DNA of 10,635 nucleotides from Goniomonas avonlea (lineage: Eukaryota > Cryptophyceae > Goniomonadida > Goniomonadaceae), in NCBI GenBank assembly GCA_003573635.1, contig QUTJ01031277.1:1-10635 (forward strand). The letters run 5' to 3'. This document shows, piece by piece, positions 1 through 6,978 of this stretch (positions within the stretch are counted from its first letter, which is position 1; each line of letters starts with the position of its first letter). The translations under genes and the position numbers were made by a program. The notes below the pieces were generated by a model. That model was given only the letters and a program-made list of their open reading frames with translations. It made no database searches and was not told where the DNA came from.

Positions 1-111
1 ACCTCAAAGTTTGGCCATTGCGCGCATTTTCGCGCTTCAGCTGCGTGGAAACAACTGACCCTTTCAAGCTGAAACTTTGAAGGGCGCGAGATTGCGGTTT
101 GAACTACAAAN

Positions 112-125
112 CTGGAAAGTTCCAG
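112..125. promoter_or_regulatory. perfect 14-bp palindrome, heat-shock-element-like
   Basis: CTGGAAAGTTCCAG is its own reverse complement and contains GAAnnTTC, the core of a heat-shock element. Only two pentamers are intact (the next would read GAT), and it lies almost 900 bp from the nearest start codon. The regulatory reading is speculative. Confidence 0.2.
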
Positions 126-338
126 ATCGAACGGAGGGCGGGAACCCTTTCAAATCGACCCACGAACATGCGAGGAAATCGATTTTGGATTTCCCCTACA
201 AAAAAATCGACCGTTGTGTTTGTCCGCCCTAACGGATAGATTTTTGGCTGTGTTCAGGGTGTTTGCACTTGGACCAATCACCCGTACCAGGGGTGTGTTG
301 TTTGCCTCTCAGCGGTTTCAAGTTTCCAGGATGCATGA

Positions 339-346
339 TATAAAAA
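339..346 (+). promoter_or_regulatory. TATA-box-like sequence
   Basis: TATAAAAA lies within one copy of the imperfect duplication and just before the CA run and pyrimidine-rich tract. It could set a transcription start near 370, which would give the SET gene a 5' UTR of about 600 nt or a 5' UTR intron. No transcript data are available. Confidence 0.25.
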
Positions 347-989
347 CTCCTAGCTCACACACACACACGCACTGGCGCTTACTGCGAGTCACTGAGTCCC
401 TCCCTCGACCCTCCGCCGCGAGTCTCTCCGCCGCGTCACGGCGTCTAGCTGCGCGCACGGTCGAGTCCCTCCTTCATCTCCTCTCCCCTCTCTCGAACGT
501 ACACACCCACCCCCAAAAGGGTGTTGTTGCAACTTGTTGGTCGCTCAGCGGTTTCCAGAATGTTTCAAGAAACCTCTTTTGTGTCCTCCCATCGGTTCAA
601 CACAAGACACACAAACCTGCAGCCTCGGCCTCGGCCAGTGTCTGTATGTTTTTTTGTACGGATATCCGTGACGCTTCCTCTCGCTTTCATTTTTTCCCCG
701 CTCTACACCACCACACACAAGCGCAGTTTCAATTGTTTCCCGCCACACACGCGCATTCGTTACGCCGCTTCAGAGGGTTATCGGCAGATAACTCCTCGGG
801 ATTTCCCAACTTTGTAACTCTGCGAGTCACGAACGTCGCCCGTTGCCCGTGGTTGGTTGGCTGCCAGGCCTGCAACGTCAGTGGATCAGAATCAGGATAA
901 GAGTCCCCACGTACGCATATCTGAAATCGAATAGCCCTGAGTCAGGAGGTCCAAACAGCACAAAACCGGGCTGAACTCGACGAATCTCA

Positions 990-1001
990 ATGCCGCAATG
1001 A
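990..1001 (+). other. minimal upstream ORF (Met-Pro-Gln-stop) overlapping the SET start codon
   Basis: ATG at 990 reads three codons to TGA at 999-1001. That stop overlaps the ATG at 998 of the SET gene in the arrangement ATGA. If transcription starts upstream, scanning ribosomes meet this uORF first, and the overlap would suit termination-reinitiation. This is inferred from sequence only. Confidence 0.4.
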
Positions 1002-1743
1002 CGACTGTAGAGACGCCAGCTTCTGAGACTGAATATGGAGGTGCGCCCGGATTCTCGAGTGGTGCGAATGAAGAACTCACTCGTTTGTGTCAGGTACCGC
1101 GAAGAAATGGCAGCTGGCGGTTGCCAGTAACGACGCGCTCGGCGACTCCCTGATTGCCAACGTTCCAATTCCGAAGGTGCGAAAATCGTTTTCCGGGTCC
1201 CTCCCGCCCCCCCTCACACGCGCGCCCGACCGCGCACAATGTCATGCGCCTTTAGCACCCCTCTCACCCTTGTTTTCGCTGCAGGGCGAAATTGCGATGA
1301 TCTTGCCGCCGAACCTGCTGCTCTCGCACTCCGAGGTTGACGTCAAAAGCGCGCGAGGCTTCAACGCAGCAGTGCAGGTTGCCGAAGATTTGTTCTCAAT
1401 GAGTCTGGCCGACGATGATTTAGACAACTACATTGCTCACAACTGCGAGCCAAACTGTCGCATCGAAATCAAAGAAGACTATACTGTGCACTTGGTTGCC
1501 AACAGGGACATCCCCGCTCAGGAGCCCCTGGCATTTGATTACGAGAGCACTGAATGGGATATGGTGAGTGGAGCTGCTTCCTTTAAACTGCCGATGTTTT
1601 CCTCATTTTTGGATCAGGTCTCGCAAGGTGTCGACTTCACGTGTAATTGCGGCTCCACTTGCTGCCGTAAACACATTATTGGCTGGAAGCGTCGCCAGCA
1701 ACTTCAATCTGACGCGGAGTGGTCAGTCCTGATCGCTGGTTAA
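998..1743 (+). CDS. small SET-domain protein with post-SET zinc motif (putative lysine methyltransferase)
   Basis: Exons: 998-1040, 1094-1176, 1285-1563, 1618-1743; 176 aa. Introns of 53, 108 and 54 nt begin GTGCGC, GTGCGA and GTGAGT and end in CAG, and the frame is continuous. The protein is little more than a SET domain. The N-terminal strand-turn NDALGDSLIA (residues 27-36) stands where GxG is usual. IAHNCEPNC (92-100) is the equivalent of NHSCxPN, and LAFDYESTEWDM (124-135) carries the catalytic-type Tyr128. A post-SET motif CNCGSTCC supplies Cys144, Cys146 and Cys151, which with Cys96 could bind zinc. SET proteins transfer methyl groups from S-adenosylmethionine to lysine in histones or other proteins; the substrate here is unknown. 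There is no targeting domain. The changes AHNC for NHSC and the weak GxG make catalytic strength uncertain. The 108- and 54-nt introns have lengths divisible by three and no in-frame stop, so retention would not truncate the product. The start was chosen because ATG 998 joins in frame through a canonical intron. Confidence 0.85.
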
Positions 1744-1894
1744 GTTGGATGGGCTGCCTTGCCACGAGGCTAATCATAGAGCCGACTTCGCCGGGAGGTG
1801 GAGCATACGTCGAACTCACCATAGACTTCCGAATATTTCATGAGGAGGTGGGATAGCACTTGCACCAATTTAGGCTTTTGTCAGCTCCGAGCGG

Positions 1895-1975
1895 GGCTCA
1901 GGGTGGACTCAAACTTGGATCTCTACCATTAAGATTGGCACCGATGGCGTGTACCAATGATTATGTATAAAAAAC
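1895..1975 (-). repeat. degenerate tRNA-Lys(CTT)-like sequence, possible SINE or tRNA pseudogene
   Basis: On the minus strand a 5-bp stem (TGCCA/TGGTA, one G-T pair) encloses the 7-nt loop ATCTTAA, which presents anticodon CTT (complement of 1931-1933). Downstream, AGTTTGAGTCC (1905-1915) matches the RNA polymerase III B-box at 9 of 11 positions, and an A-box-like TTGGTA lies upstream. The T stem and acceptor stem do not pair and the D arm is too long, so this is not a working tRNA. A tRNA-derived SINE or a decayed tRNA copy fits best. Confidence 0.35.
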
Positions 1976-2005
1976 ACTTTGTAGTACAAGGGCGCCTGCT
2001 GCCAA

Positions 2006-2121
2006 TGTTGCCATCGATTTTAACATGATGTTGCGCACACACTGAAACCAATTTTAAAATTGGGCTATCGAAACGACCCACGTCTTGCCGCTCATCTCTG
2101 AGCGATTGACATCTGGCAACA
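2006..2121. repeat. foldback region with 8-bp inverted repeats and a 16-bp palindrome
   Basis: TGTTGCCA at 2006-2013 is the inverse complement of TGGCAACA at 2114-2121. Between them CCAATTTTAAAATTGG (2048-2063) is a perfect palindrome. The arrangement is MITE-like, but the arms are short and no target-site duplication is obvious. Confidence 0.25.
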
Positions 2122-2445
2122 CCGTGGTGGTATGAGCGAGTTGACGGAGTCGTAGCTGAGGTCTCTCAGTCTTATCGCACCGACGTATTTCAGAAAGCTT
2201 GTTGGGGTGGTCCTGGTGCAGAACTGAAGCGCTCCGGTTCCAGAACAGAAGGGCGCTCGTCGATTGCCGAAAATGGCATCTTGAGGTTCTTTGGGCGTCT
2301 CTGCGTGGTGCGCACTGACGAGAAGACCAACGAGGACGCCTTGCTCGAACTCAAGGTGCGGTCAAGGGAGCAAAAACACGAGGAGAGTCAGAATGACGAG
2401 CGCCAACAGGAGCCAAAACACCAGGCAGACAGGCAGTTGCCCTAG
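2110..2445 (+). other. ATG-less open frame antisense to the SNARE 3' end
   Basis: A 111-codon open frame follows a TGA at 2107 and ends at TAG 2443. It has no ATG. Its second half is rich in charged residues and Gln, and overlaps the complementary strand of the SNARE last exon (2362-2441). A donor-like GTGCGG follows CTCAAG at 2356. I recognise no family. It may be chance, a pseudogene exon, or an unrecognised exon of a + strand gene. Confidence 0.2.
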
Positions 2446-3460
2446 GGTGGGTGAGTTCTAAACCGATCACCTTCGCACCTACCGTGGTCATCCATCAGTT
2501 TTTTGACCTGGGCGTTCAAACCCCGGAGTCGGAACGAGGTTTTCTCAACGGCCTGATCAATGTCGTCGATGATTCTGTGGACGGATCAAACAACTCACAA
2601 CAAAGAACGGTTAGTCCAACGGAATCAAGGCTCACCGAGCATGCTCGCTGATTTCACACTGCATATCTTTACCCATGTGCCCTAGACGAGTCACAGAACG
2701 CGATATAAGCTCGAGGTTCTCGTCTTGCTCCTCAACCAGAAGCTGCAAAGCGTATGTGAGATCAGGGCTCAACAATAAATGGGAGCATGTCGCTCAGCGA
2801 ATGATAAATCTCATCGTACTTTTTGGCGACACTGTGCGTCCTCGATGGAGCGACCGTTGGTTTGGGCAACCTCCTGCCGGCGGCGTTCGGCTTCTTCTTC
2901 CTCCATCAACTGATATCCCACCGTAAGCATGTGTTTCAAAACTGACGGCAACGATGCTGCTCACATCTCTTCGGGCAGCCAGCGATTCTCGCGCTCGCTT
3001 CTGGGCTTGCATTTGAATATGAGGAAGGTCTCCCAGCTCAGTTTGTAGGTCACGGACAGTTCGAAGCTCAGTCTCAACAAATTCTTGGCGCTGGAAAAGG
3101 TCTTCACGGGATATTTTGCTCGACCTGCCGAAATTCCGGAGGATCTCCGAAAACAGGTTTTCCAATTCCATGAGTTCCTCTTCGAGCTGGTTAAGCTGCG
3201 CCACCAAGTCCACTGCGACAAAAACCGCAAAATAAGATCATGAGATACTTGAAACAAGACCCACTATGCAGACGCTGAAAATCATCGTCCGTTTCAAGGC
3301 TTGCAGTTCGACTCAAGGACTTCCAGGTGCAATACCGCTTTTGGATGTCGCGCTGGGCCTGGAGAATATCTCTGCAGGACAAGTCAGGTTATGCGTCGTT
3401 ATGACCCACTCGAACACACTCTTTTGCAAGCTCAAATGGATCCTCCTCTGCTGCAGTCAT
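2362..3460 (-). CDS. STX6: Qc-SNARE, syntaxin-6 / SYP61-type, tail-anchored
   Basis: Minus-strand exons in coding order: 3460-3420, 3371-3265, 3212-2965, 2909-2820, 2742-2636, 2574-2483, 2441-2362. Protein 254 aa, almost exactly the usual length of syntaxin-6. Introns are 48, 52, 55, 77, 61 and 41 nt, all GT-AG with frame kept. Residues about 7-110 form the syntaxin-6 N-terminal three-helix domain, opening with the hallmark EEDPFELAKED. A charged linker (about 111-162) follows, then a Qc-SNARE motif (about 163-223) beginning LLVEEQDENLELISRSV. The last 25 residues (from about 230) are a hydrophobic tail anchor running to the stop. Family members act in fusion of vesicles at the trans-Golgi network and early endosomes, forming a four-helix bundle with Qa, Qb and R partners. 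Odd point: in an ungapped alignment the central zero-layer position, normally Gln, is His196 (codon CAT) in ISEHARIIDD. There is no basic stretch next to the membrane anchor. The gene is divergent from the RBCC gene, with 154 bp between the start codons. Confidence 0.93.
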
Positions 3461-3614
3461 CGCGCCACCAGGCCGGCCGAGTCCAGCCTGTCCAGGCCGG
3501 CCAAGCCGATGCTCTATCGTGCTGCTCTTCATACAATTTTGACGAGGTCAGGAAACGACGTCGTCAAGGCCGTCAAAGTTCGAATTTCGTTGCCGGCCAC
3601 ACAATCGAGGCGAC
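3461..3614. promoter_or_regulatory. 154-bp divergent (bidirectional) promoter with GGCCGGCC repeats
   Basis: This is the whole space between the start codons of the SNARE (-) and RBCC-FN3 (+) genes, so it must hold both 5' UTRs and at least the core promoters. CCAGGCCGGCC occurs twice in direct orientation (3468-3478 and 3492-3502, 24 nt apart). The GGCCGGCC core is palindromic, as might suit a factor acting in both directions. No TATA box is evident. The regulatory role is inferred. Confidence 0.5.
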
Positions 3615-6600
3615 ATGGCGGATGGGCCTGGAGGCGAGATTGATTCCTCGATGCTGTCGAGCGTGACCGCCGACAATTTTGAGGAAAATGCGGTGACAGC
3701 TTATAATGATAGGGAGAAACTTTTGCGGGACGCACTGCAGTGTGTTCAGTGCCGTCAGCTCGTCGATGTTTGCGTTGTCTTGCAATGCGGACACTATGTG
3801 TGCCGGAAATGCGCAAATCAGATCAAGCGCTCTCAAGAGTTGAGCAAGCTTCAGTCATCGATGATGTCACCGTCTCGTGACGAGGATGGGGAGGACGGGG
3901 ACTTGTCTCGTGGCAAGATTGTTTGTCCGGCGCACGGGTGTGGGCACAAGACTGTCCTCTCCGGCTCGGTGGGTCGGACTCTCAGGTTGAGTTTCGCTGA
4001 TATTTTTACAGCTTGACAACTACGAGGACGTCTTGGTGTCCAATGTTGCTGAGCGGTTGCGAAGCGGGATTGGTCTGAGCAACGGATCAGTCAACTGCGG
4101 TCGCTGTGAGAAGCGAACGGCGCAGAAGGAGTGCAAGGATTGCGGAGGTGTCGCTTATTGCGAGCGGTGCGGATACATTTCCGTAGCCATAGGTGTTGAA
4201 CCCGTGTAGGTGCGCCTCGCTGCAGCATTCCATGGGCGCCTTGAAGAAACACAAGCTGACCGACATCGGGAGTGTCAGTGTTGGGGCACCTCGTGCCCCG
4301 GCTTGCCCGGTCCATCCCGAGGAACGGTGGGTGCTGCTGCTTCCCCACTTGTTTTGGCTGTTGTGGTGCAGGTTTCCTGACTACTCTGTACAGTCTCAGC
4401 TTGTTCTGTACCCGGGACCAAACCCCCGTCTGTGCCCACTGCCTTTTGTTGGGTAGTCACCTCAACCACCCACGGAAGTTCGTTGGGGAGGCATTCTCTG
4501 AAAGCTTAGCGCACATGAAGCCGAAGGTAGGCTTGCGCTGGTACTGCCACGTGGTGCCGTCCTTACTGTCCCTCAGACCGAGAAGTTGAAGAGGAGGCAA
4601 AGCGAGTTGGAGCAGCAGATGGGGGATCTTCAGGCAGCATTGACTGCCATGCATTCGAACAGCATTGTCATTCAAGGCGATGTCAAGGCTAAGGTTCGCT
4701 TGCTTGCCTGTGCCATGCCATGTCTCACATGCAGCCCAGATTGCGGAGCTCCACACGTTGTTGAATCAGCGTGAGGCTGAGTTGGTCCTCCGTGTGCAAC
4801 AGATTGAGGACGACAAGAACAAAATCCTCATCGAACAGCTGCAGGGCGTCCAGGACAGTCTTGTCAAGGTGGTGCTTCACCTGGTTTCAAGCTCGAGGCT
4901 AACTTCGGCATCAGGTCCAGCACACCACGGCTATTGCGGACGCAGCAATGCAAGAGAGCGACGCGTACGCGTGGCTCAAGAACTCGCCGTTGCTTGAGGC
5001 GCGCATTGACGCCACAGTCAGTGCCCCAATGCCGTACGGTGAAATTCCGAGCATCGACTTCGGTTGTGAGCTCAACGTGTCCCTGGAGGCCGAGTGCCTC
5101 CGAGTTATGGACTTCCAGGTGCGTTTTCAATTCTCCCCTTGTGCCAATCGTGGGTTGATGCCGCGTCTTCAGGGGCCGACCCTGGCTGGTGTTCGTTGCA
5201 GCAGGCCCATGCTTGCCGAGAAGCGTGGTGGTGTGGTTCTGTCCTGGGACCCTCCGTTGGTCGCCCCACCGGGCGAGGACGGCTGGAGGGAGTTTGTCCT
5301 CGAACAGCGTTCTGAGGACGAGTCTGAGTATCAGGTGAGCAATGCCTTTGCACAGAGACAGAGCCGGGAGGCAGAAGGAGGGGGCAGAGGTGGAGAGACA
5401 GAGACGGAGGCAGAAGGAGGGGGCAGAGGTGGAGAGACAGAGACGGAGGCAGAAGCGGCTCAACAGCAAGCAAGAGACAGTTGGACGGAGGCAGACAGGC
5501 AGAAAGGCAGAAAGCAGGGGAGAGAGGTGGAGAGGCAGAGGCAAGGCATGCAGAGGCAGACAGGCAGAGACGATACCGCTCAAAGCAGCGTTTATCAACC
5601 TCGCCGTCTCTGCCGTCTCATTGTCTGAGAAAACATTCTCTGCCCCCCTTCCCACCACTGATTGTGCGTGTACATTTGAGGGAGGATAGTAGCATGCGTG
5701 GCAGCCTGTGTCCTGTCTCGAGAGTCGTTGCCATCGTGCCAGCAGTAGTCGTGCTAACGGTTTGCGTGGCAGCGTGTATACCGTGGGTCATTGCCATCAT
5801 GCGAGCTCCCGGCTCTGCAGCAAGGCTACAACTACTACTTCAAAGTCTGCGCCCTCGGCACACGCTGCCGCTCAGAGTTCAGCGAGCCGCTGGAGTACAA
5901 GACACGACGTACGTTGTCACCGCCCTGCTTGCTCATAGATCTTGTTGACCTCGAGTTACTTTGCTGTTGCGACTTCATTCTAGCACTCTGCCCCCACTCT
6001 TGTTGTGTGTCCAGGCAGACCTCTCGAGTTCGAGACTGAGTTTGAGAGTGAAGCTCCTCGTCATCTCGTGATCAAAGTTGGAAAGGCGAGTGCTGCACTA
6101 GACGTGTAATTGAACCTATCTTGCGCATTGCTTCCTGCGCTGACACCAACCTCAGCGACACACCAAGCACGAGGACAGGCGTCAGGTCTTCTTCAGGCGC
6201 AGACGTACGGCCAGGTGATTCTCGCTGACTGCTACGCTAGAGCGCCTTGATTGCTTGTGCACAGCCCGAAATTCGTTGCGACGCTGATTGTTTGTCTGCT
6301 GTATGTCACAGTGTGCGCATGTTACTGTGTTGCGACTCTGATTATGTCACAGTGTGCGCATGTTACTGTTGCCTCTGAGGACGTTACAGCACAGCGTGTG
6401 GACACGCACCCGATGTTGCAGCACTCTCACACGCAGCCACAGCTGGGACAGAGCATGGTGCAGTCCCCGATGTATCTCTCGTCCTCCACACATGCCCTGG
6501 GCAGCCCTGAGCGAGTCCCTCCGCCCATTGGGTTCTCGACCTCCAAGGTCCGTGCCTTTGAACCGTTTGCATGCTCGCTCGTGATTGGCTTGTACCTTGA

Positions 6601-6978
6601 TGTGGGTTGTTGGCATTGACGCGAGAGTGCTGTTATTGTCTCCTCCGCCTTCCTTGTTTGGCATGGAGACAGTGGTGGAGACTAGAGTGGTATTGTTCGC
6701 CTTTTGTTGGCTTAGCTGCGCGAGAGTAGTTTCTTTCTCCCCCGCCTTCCCCCGCCACCTTGACCTCAAGACTGACTCCCCTGATCCAGATCCTGGATTT
6801 CTCCAACACGCAGCCTGGCCTAGGGTATGCCGGCGGCTCTTTATCACAGTCACAAGGTTCGGTTGGTGCCGGCTACAATCAACATCACATCTCGAACGAT
6901 CAGCACCACATCTCGAATGATCGTCCCAAGTCACCAGCCTTGGAACAGGCCAAGAATGGACCAGCCATTATGTGCTGA
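3615..6978 (+). CDS. TRIM-like RING / B-box1 / B-box2 / coiled-coil / FN3 protein (putative E3 ubiquitin ligase)
   Basis: Exons: 3615-3968, 4012-4166, 4210-4326, 4394-4526, 4577-4693, 4740-4868, 4915-5118, 5173-5334, 5773-5908, 6015-6089, 6156-6214, 6395-6547, 6790-6978; 660 aa, frame continuous at every junction. RING finger: C43, C46, C58, H60, C63, C66, then a 37-residue acidic/Ser-rich loop, and CPAHGC (C104 with H107 or C109). B-box1: C147, C150, C159, C162, C168, C171, H176, H184. B-box2: C202, H205, C214, D217, C222, C225, H231, H234, a perfect type-2 pattern. Coiled coil about 250-345, rich in Leu, Gln and Glu. Fibronectin type III about 404-502, with GVVLSWDPP (Trp428) and a late YNYYFKVCALG strand. 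The tail (504-660) is Gln/Ser/His-rich and looks disordered, with a doubled QHHISND heptad. RING domains recruit ubiquitin-charged E2 enzymes; in animal TRIMs the B-boxes and coiled coil drive dimerisation and FN3 contacts partners. No SPRY domain follows. Intron 8 (438 nt) carries a minisatellite. Less certain junctions: the start of exon 12 (an in-frame acceptor also exists before 6354) and of exon 13 (also before 6814). Confidence 0.9.
4167..4209 (+). other. 43-nt intron flanked by a GGTGCG direct repeat (RBCC gene intron 2)
   Basis: GGTGCG appears at the donor (4166-4171) and again across the acceptor junction (4209-4214), so the intron looks like an insertion with a short target duplication. 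Splicing here joins B-box1 Cys168 and Arg170 to Cys171 in frame, which fixes the boundaries. Confidence 0.5.
5335..5772 (+). other. 438-nt intron 8 inside the FN3 domain, purine-rich with duplications
   Basis: The donor GTGAGC follows the codons for SEYQ, and the acceptor GTGGCAG precedes RVYRGSLPSC; the join restores a normal FN3 strand order. From about 5350 to 5575 the + strand is nearly all A and G. If unspliced, the exon 8 frame stays open to TGA at 5626-5628, giving a form truncated within FN3. Confidence 0.75.
5367..5455 (+). repeat. 39-bp minisatellite, two identical units plus a partial third
   Basis: Units at 5367-5405 and 5406-5444 are identical, and 5445-5455 starts a third. Each begins GGAGGCAGAAGG. 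The length of 39 nt keeps the reading frame. Related purine-rich GGCAGA and GACAGG motifs continue to about 5575. Confidence 0.9.
5695..5807 (+). repeat. diverged tandem copy of the exon 9 splice-acceptor region
   Basis: The segment starting TGCGTGGCAGC at 5695-5743 is repeated, with substitutions and a small gap, at 5763-5807. The second copy contains the real acceptor (AG at 5771-5772) and the first codons of exon 9. The first copy carries an equivalent AG at 5703-5704, 68 nt upstream, whose use would shift the frame. Confidence 0.7.
6275..6369 (+). repeat. tandem duplication in RBCC intron 11, copying an acceptor-like CACAG
   Basis: A 26-nt stretch starting ATGTCACAG is exactly repeated at 6303-6328 and 6344-6369. 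A 15-nt element (GTTGCGACnCTGATT) precedes each copy, at 6275-6289 and 6329-6343. The first unit has 13 extra bases. Each copy provides a possible 3' splice site; only the second leads into an open frame. Confidence 0.8.
6880..6921 (+). repeat. 21-bp in-frame coding repeat (QHHISND twice)
   Basis: 6880-6900 and 6901-6921 encode the same heptad with three synonymous differences, inside the last exon of the RBCC-FN3 gene. It suggests an older expansion in a tolerant, disordered tail. Confidence 0.85.

Larger units (their letters stand above)
1..997. other. 5' non-coding region upstream of the small SET gene
   Basis: No protein domain was recognised on either strand. From about 355 to 760 the + strand is rich in C and T, with a CA run (about 357-369), several GAGTCCCTCC-like motifs and CACAC tracts. 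A 228-codon frame runs across 214-900 but starts at TTG, is dominated by Ser, His, Arg and Ala, and is probably open only because pyrimidine-rich DNA lacks stop codons. An imperfect copy of about 45 nt, sharing CTCAGCGGTTTC, occurs at 292-332 and 518-561. Position 111 is N. The part nearest 998 is presumably promoter and 5' UTR of the SET gene. Confidence 0.6.
1744..2361. other. convergent spacer between the SET and SNARE genes
   Basis: This holds the 3' flanks of two converging genes. It contains a degenerate tRNA-like sequence, an AT-rich foldback region and part of an ATG-less open frame, each listed separately. No conserved protein domain was recognised. No clear AATAAA-type polyadenylation signal was identified for either gene. 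Confidence 0.6.

Noticed and set aside
214-900. 228-codon open frame upstream of the SET gene
   Set aside because: It starts at TTG, is low in complexity, has no recognisable domain, and lies in pyrimidine-rich DNA where stop codons are rare.
1895-1975. Functional tRNA-Lys gene
   Set aside because: The T stem and acceptor stem do not pair and the D arm is oversized, so it is reported only as a degenerate tRNA-like element.
5351-5575. CRISPR-like array suggested by repeated units
   Set aside because: The units are directly adjacent with no unique spacers, purine-rich, and within a eukaryotic intron: a minisatellite.
4948-5628. Continuous 226-codon frame taken as one exon
   Set aside because: It runs through a 54-nt intron and a minisatellite intron. 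Splicing restores an FN3 domain that the unspliced frame destroys.
6086-6155. GC-AG intron with donor GCGAGT in the RBCC gene
   Set aside because: A canonical GT donor at 6090 gives a frame that matches the Gln-rich composition of the following exons and joins exon 12 in phase. The GC donor leads to an Arg-rich frame that does not.
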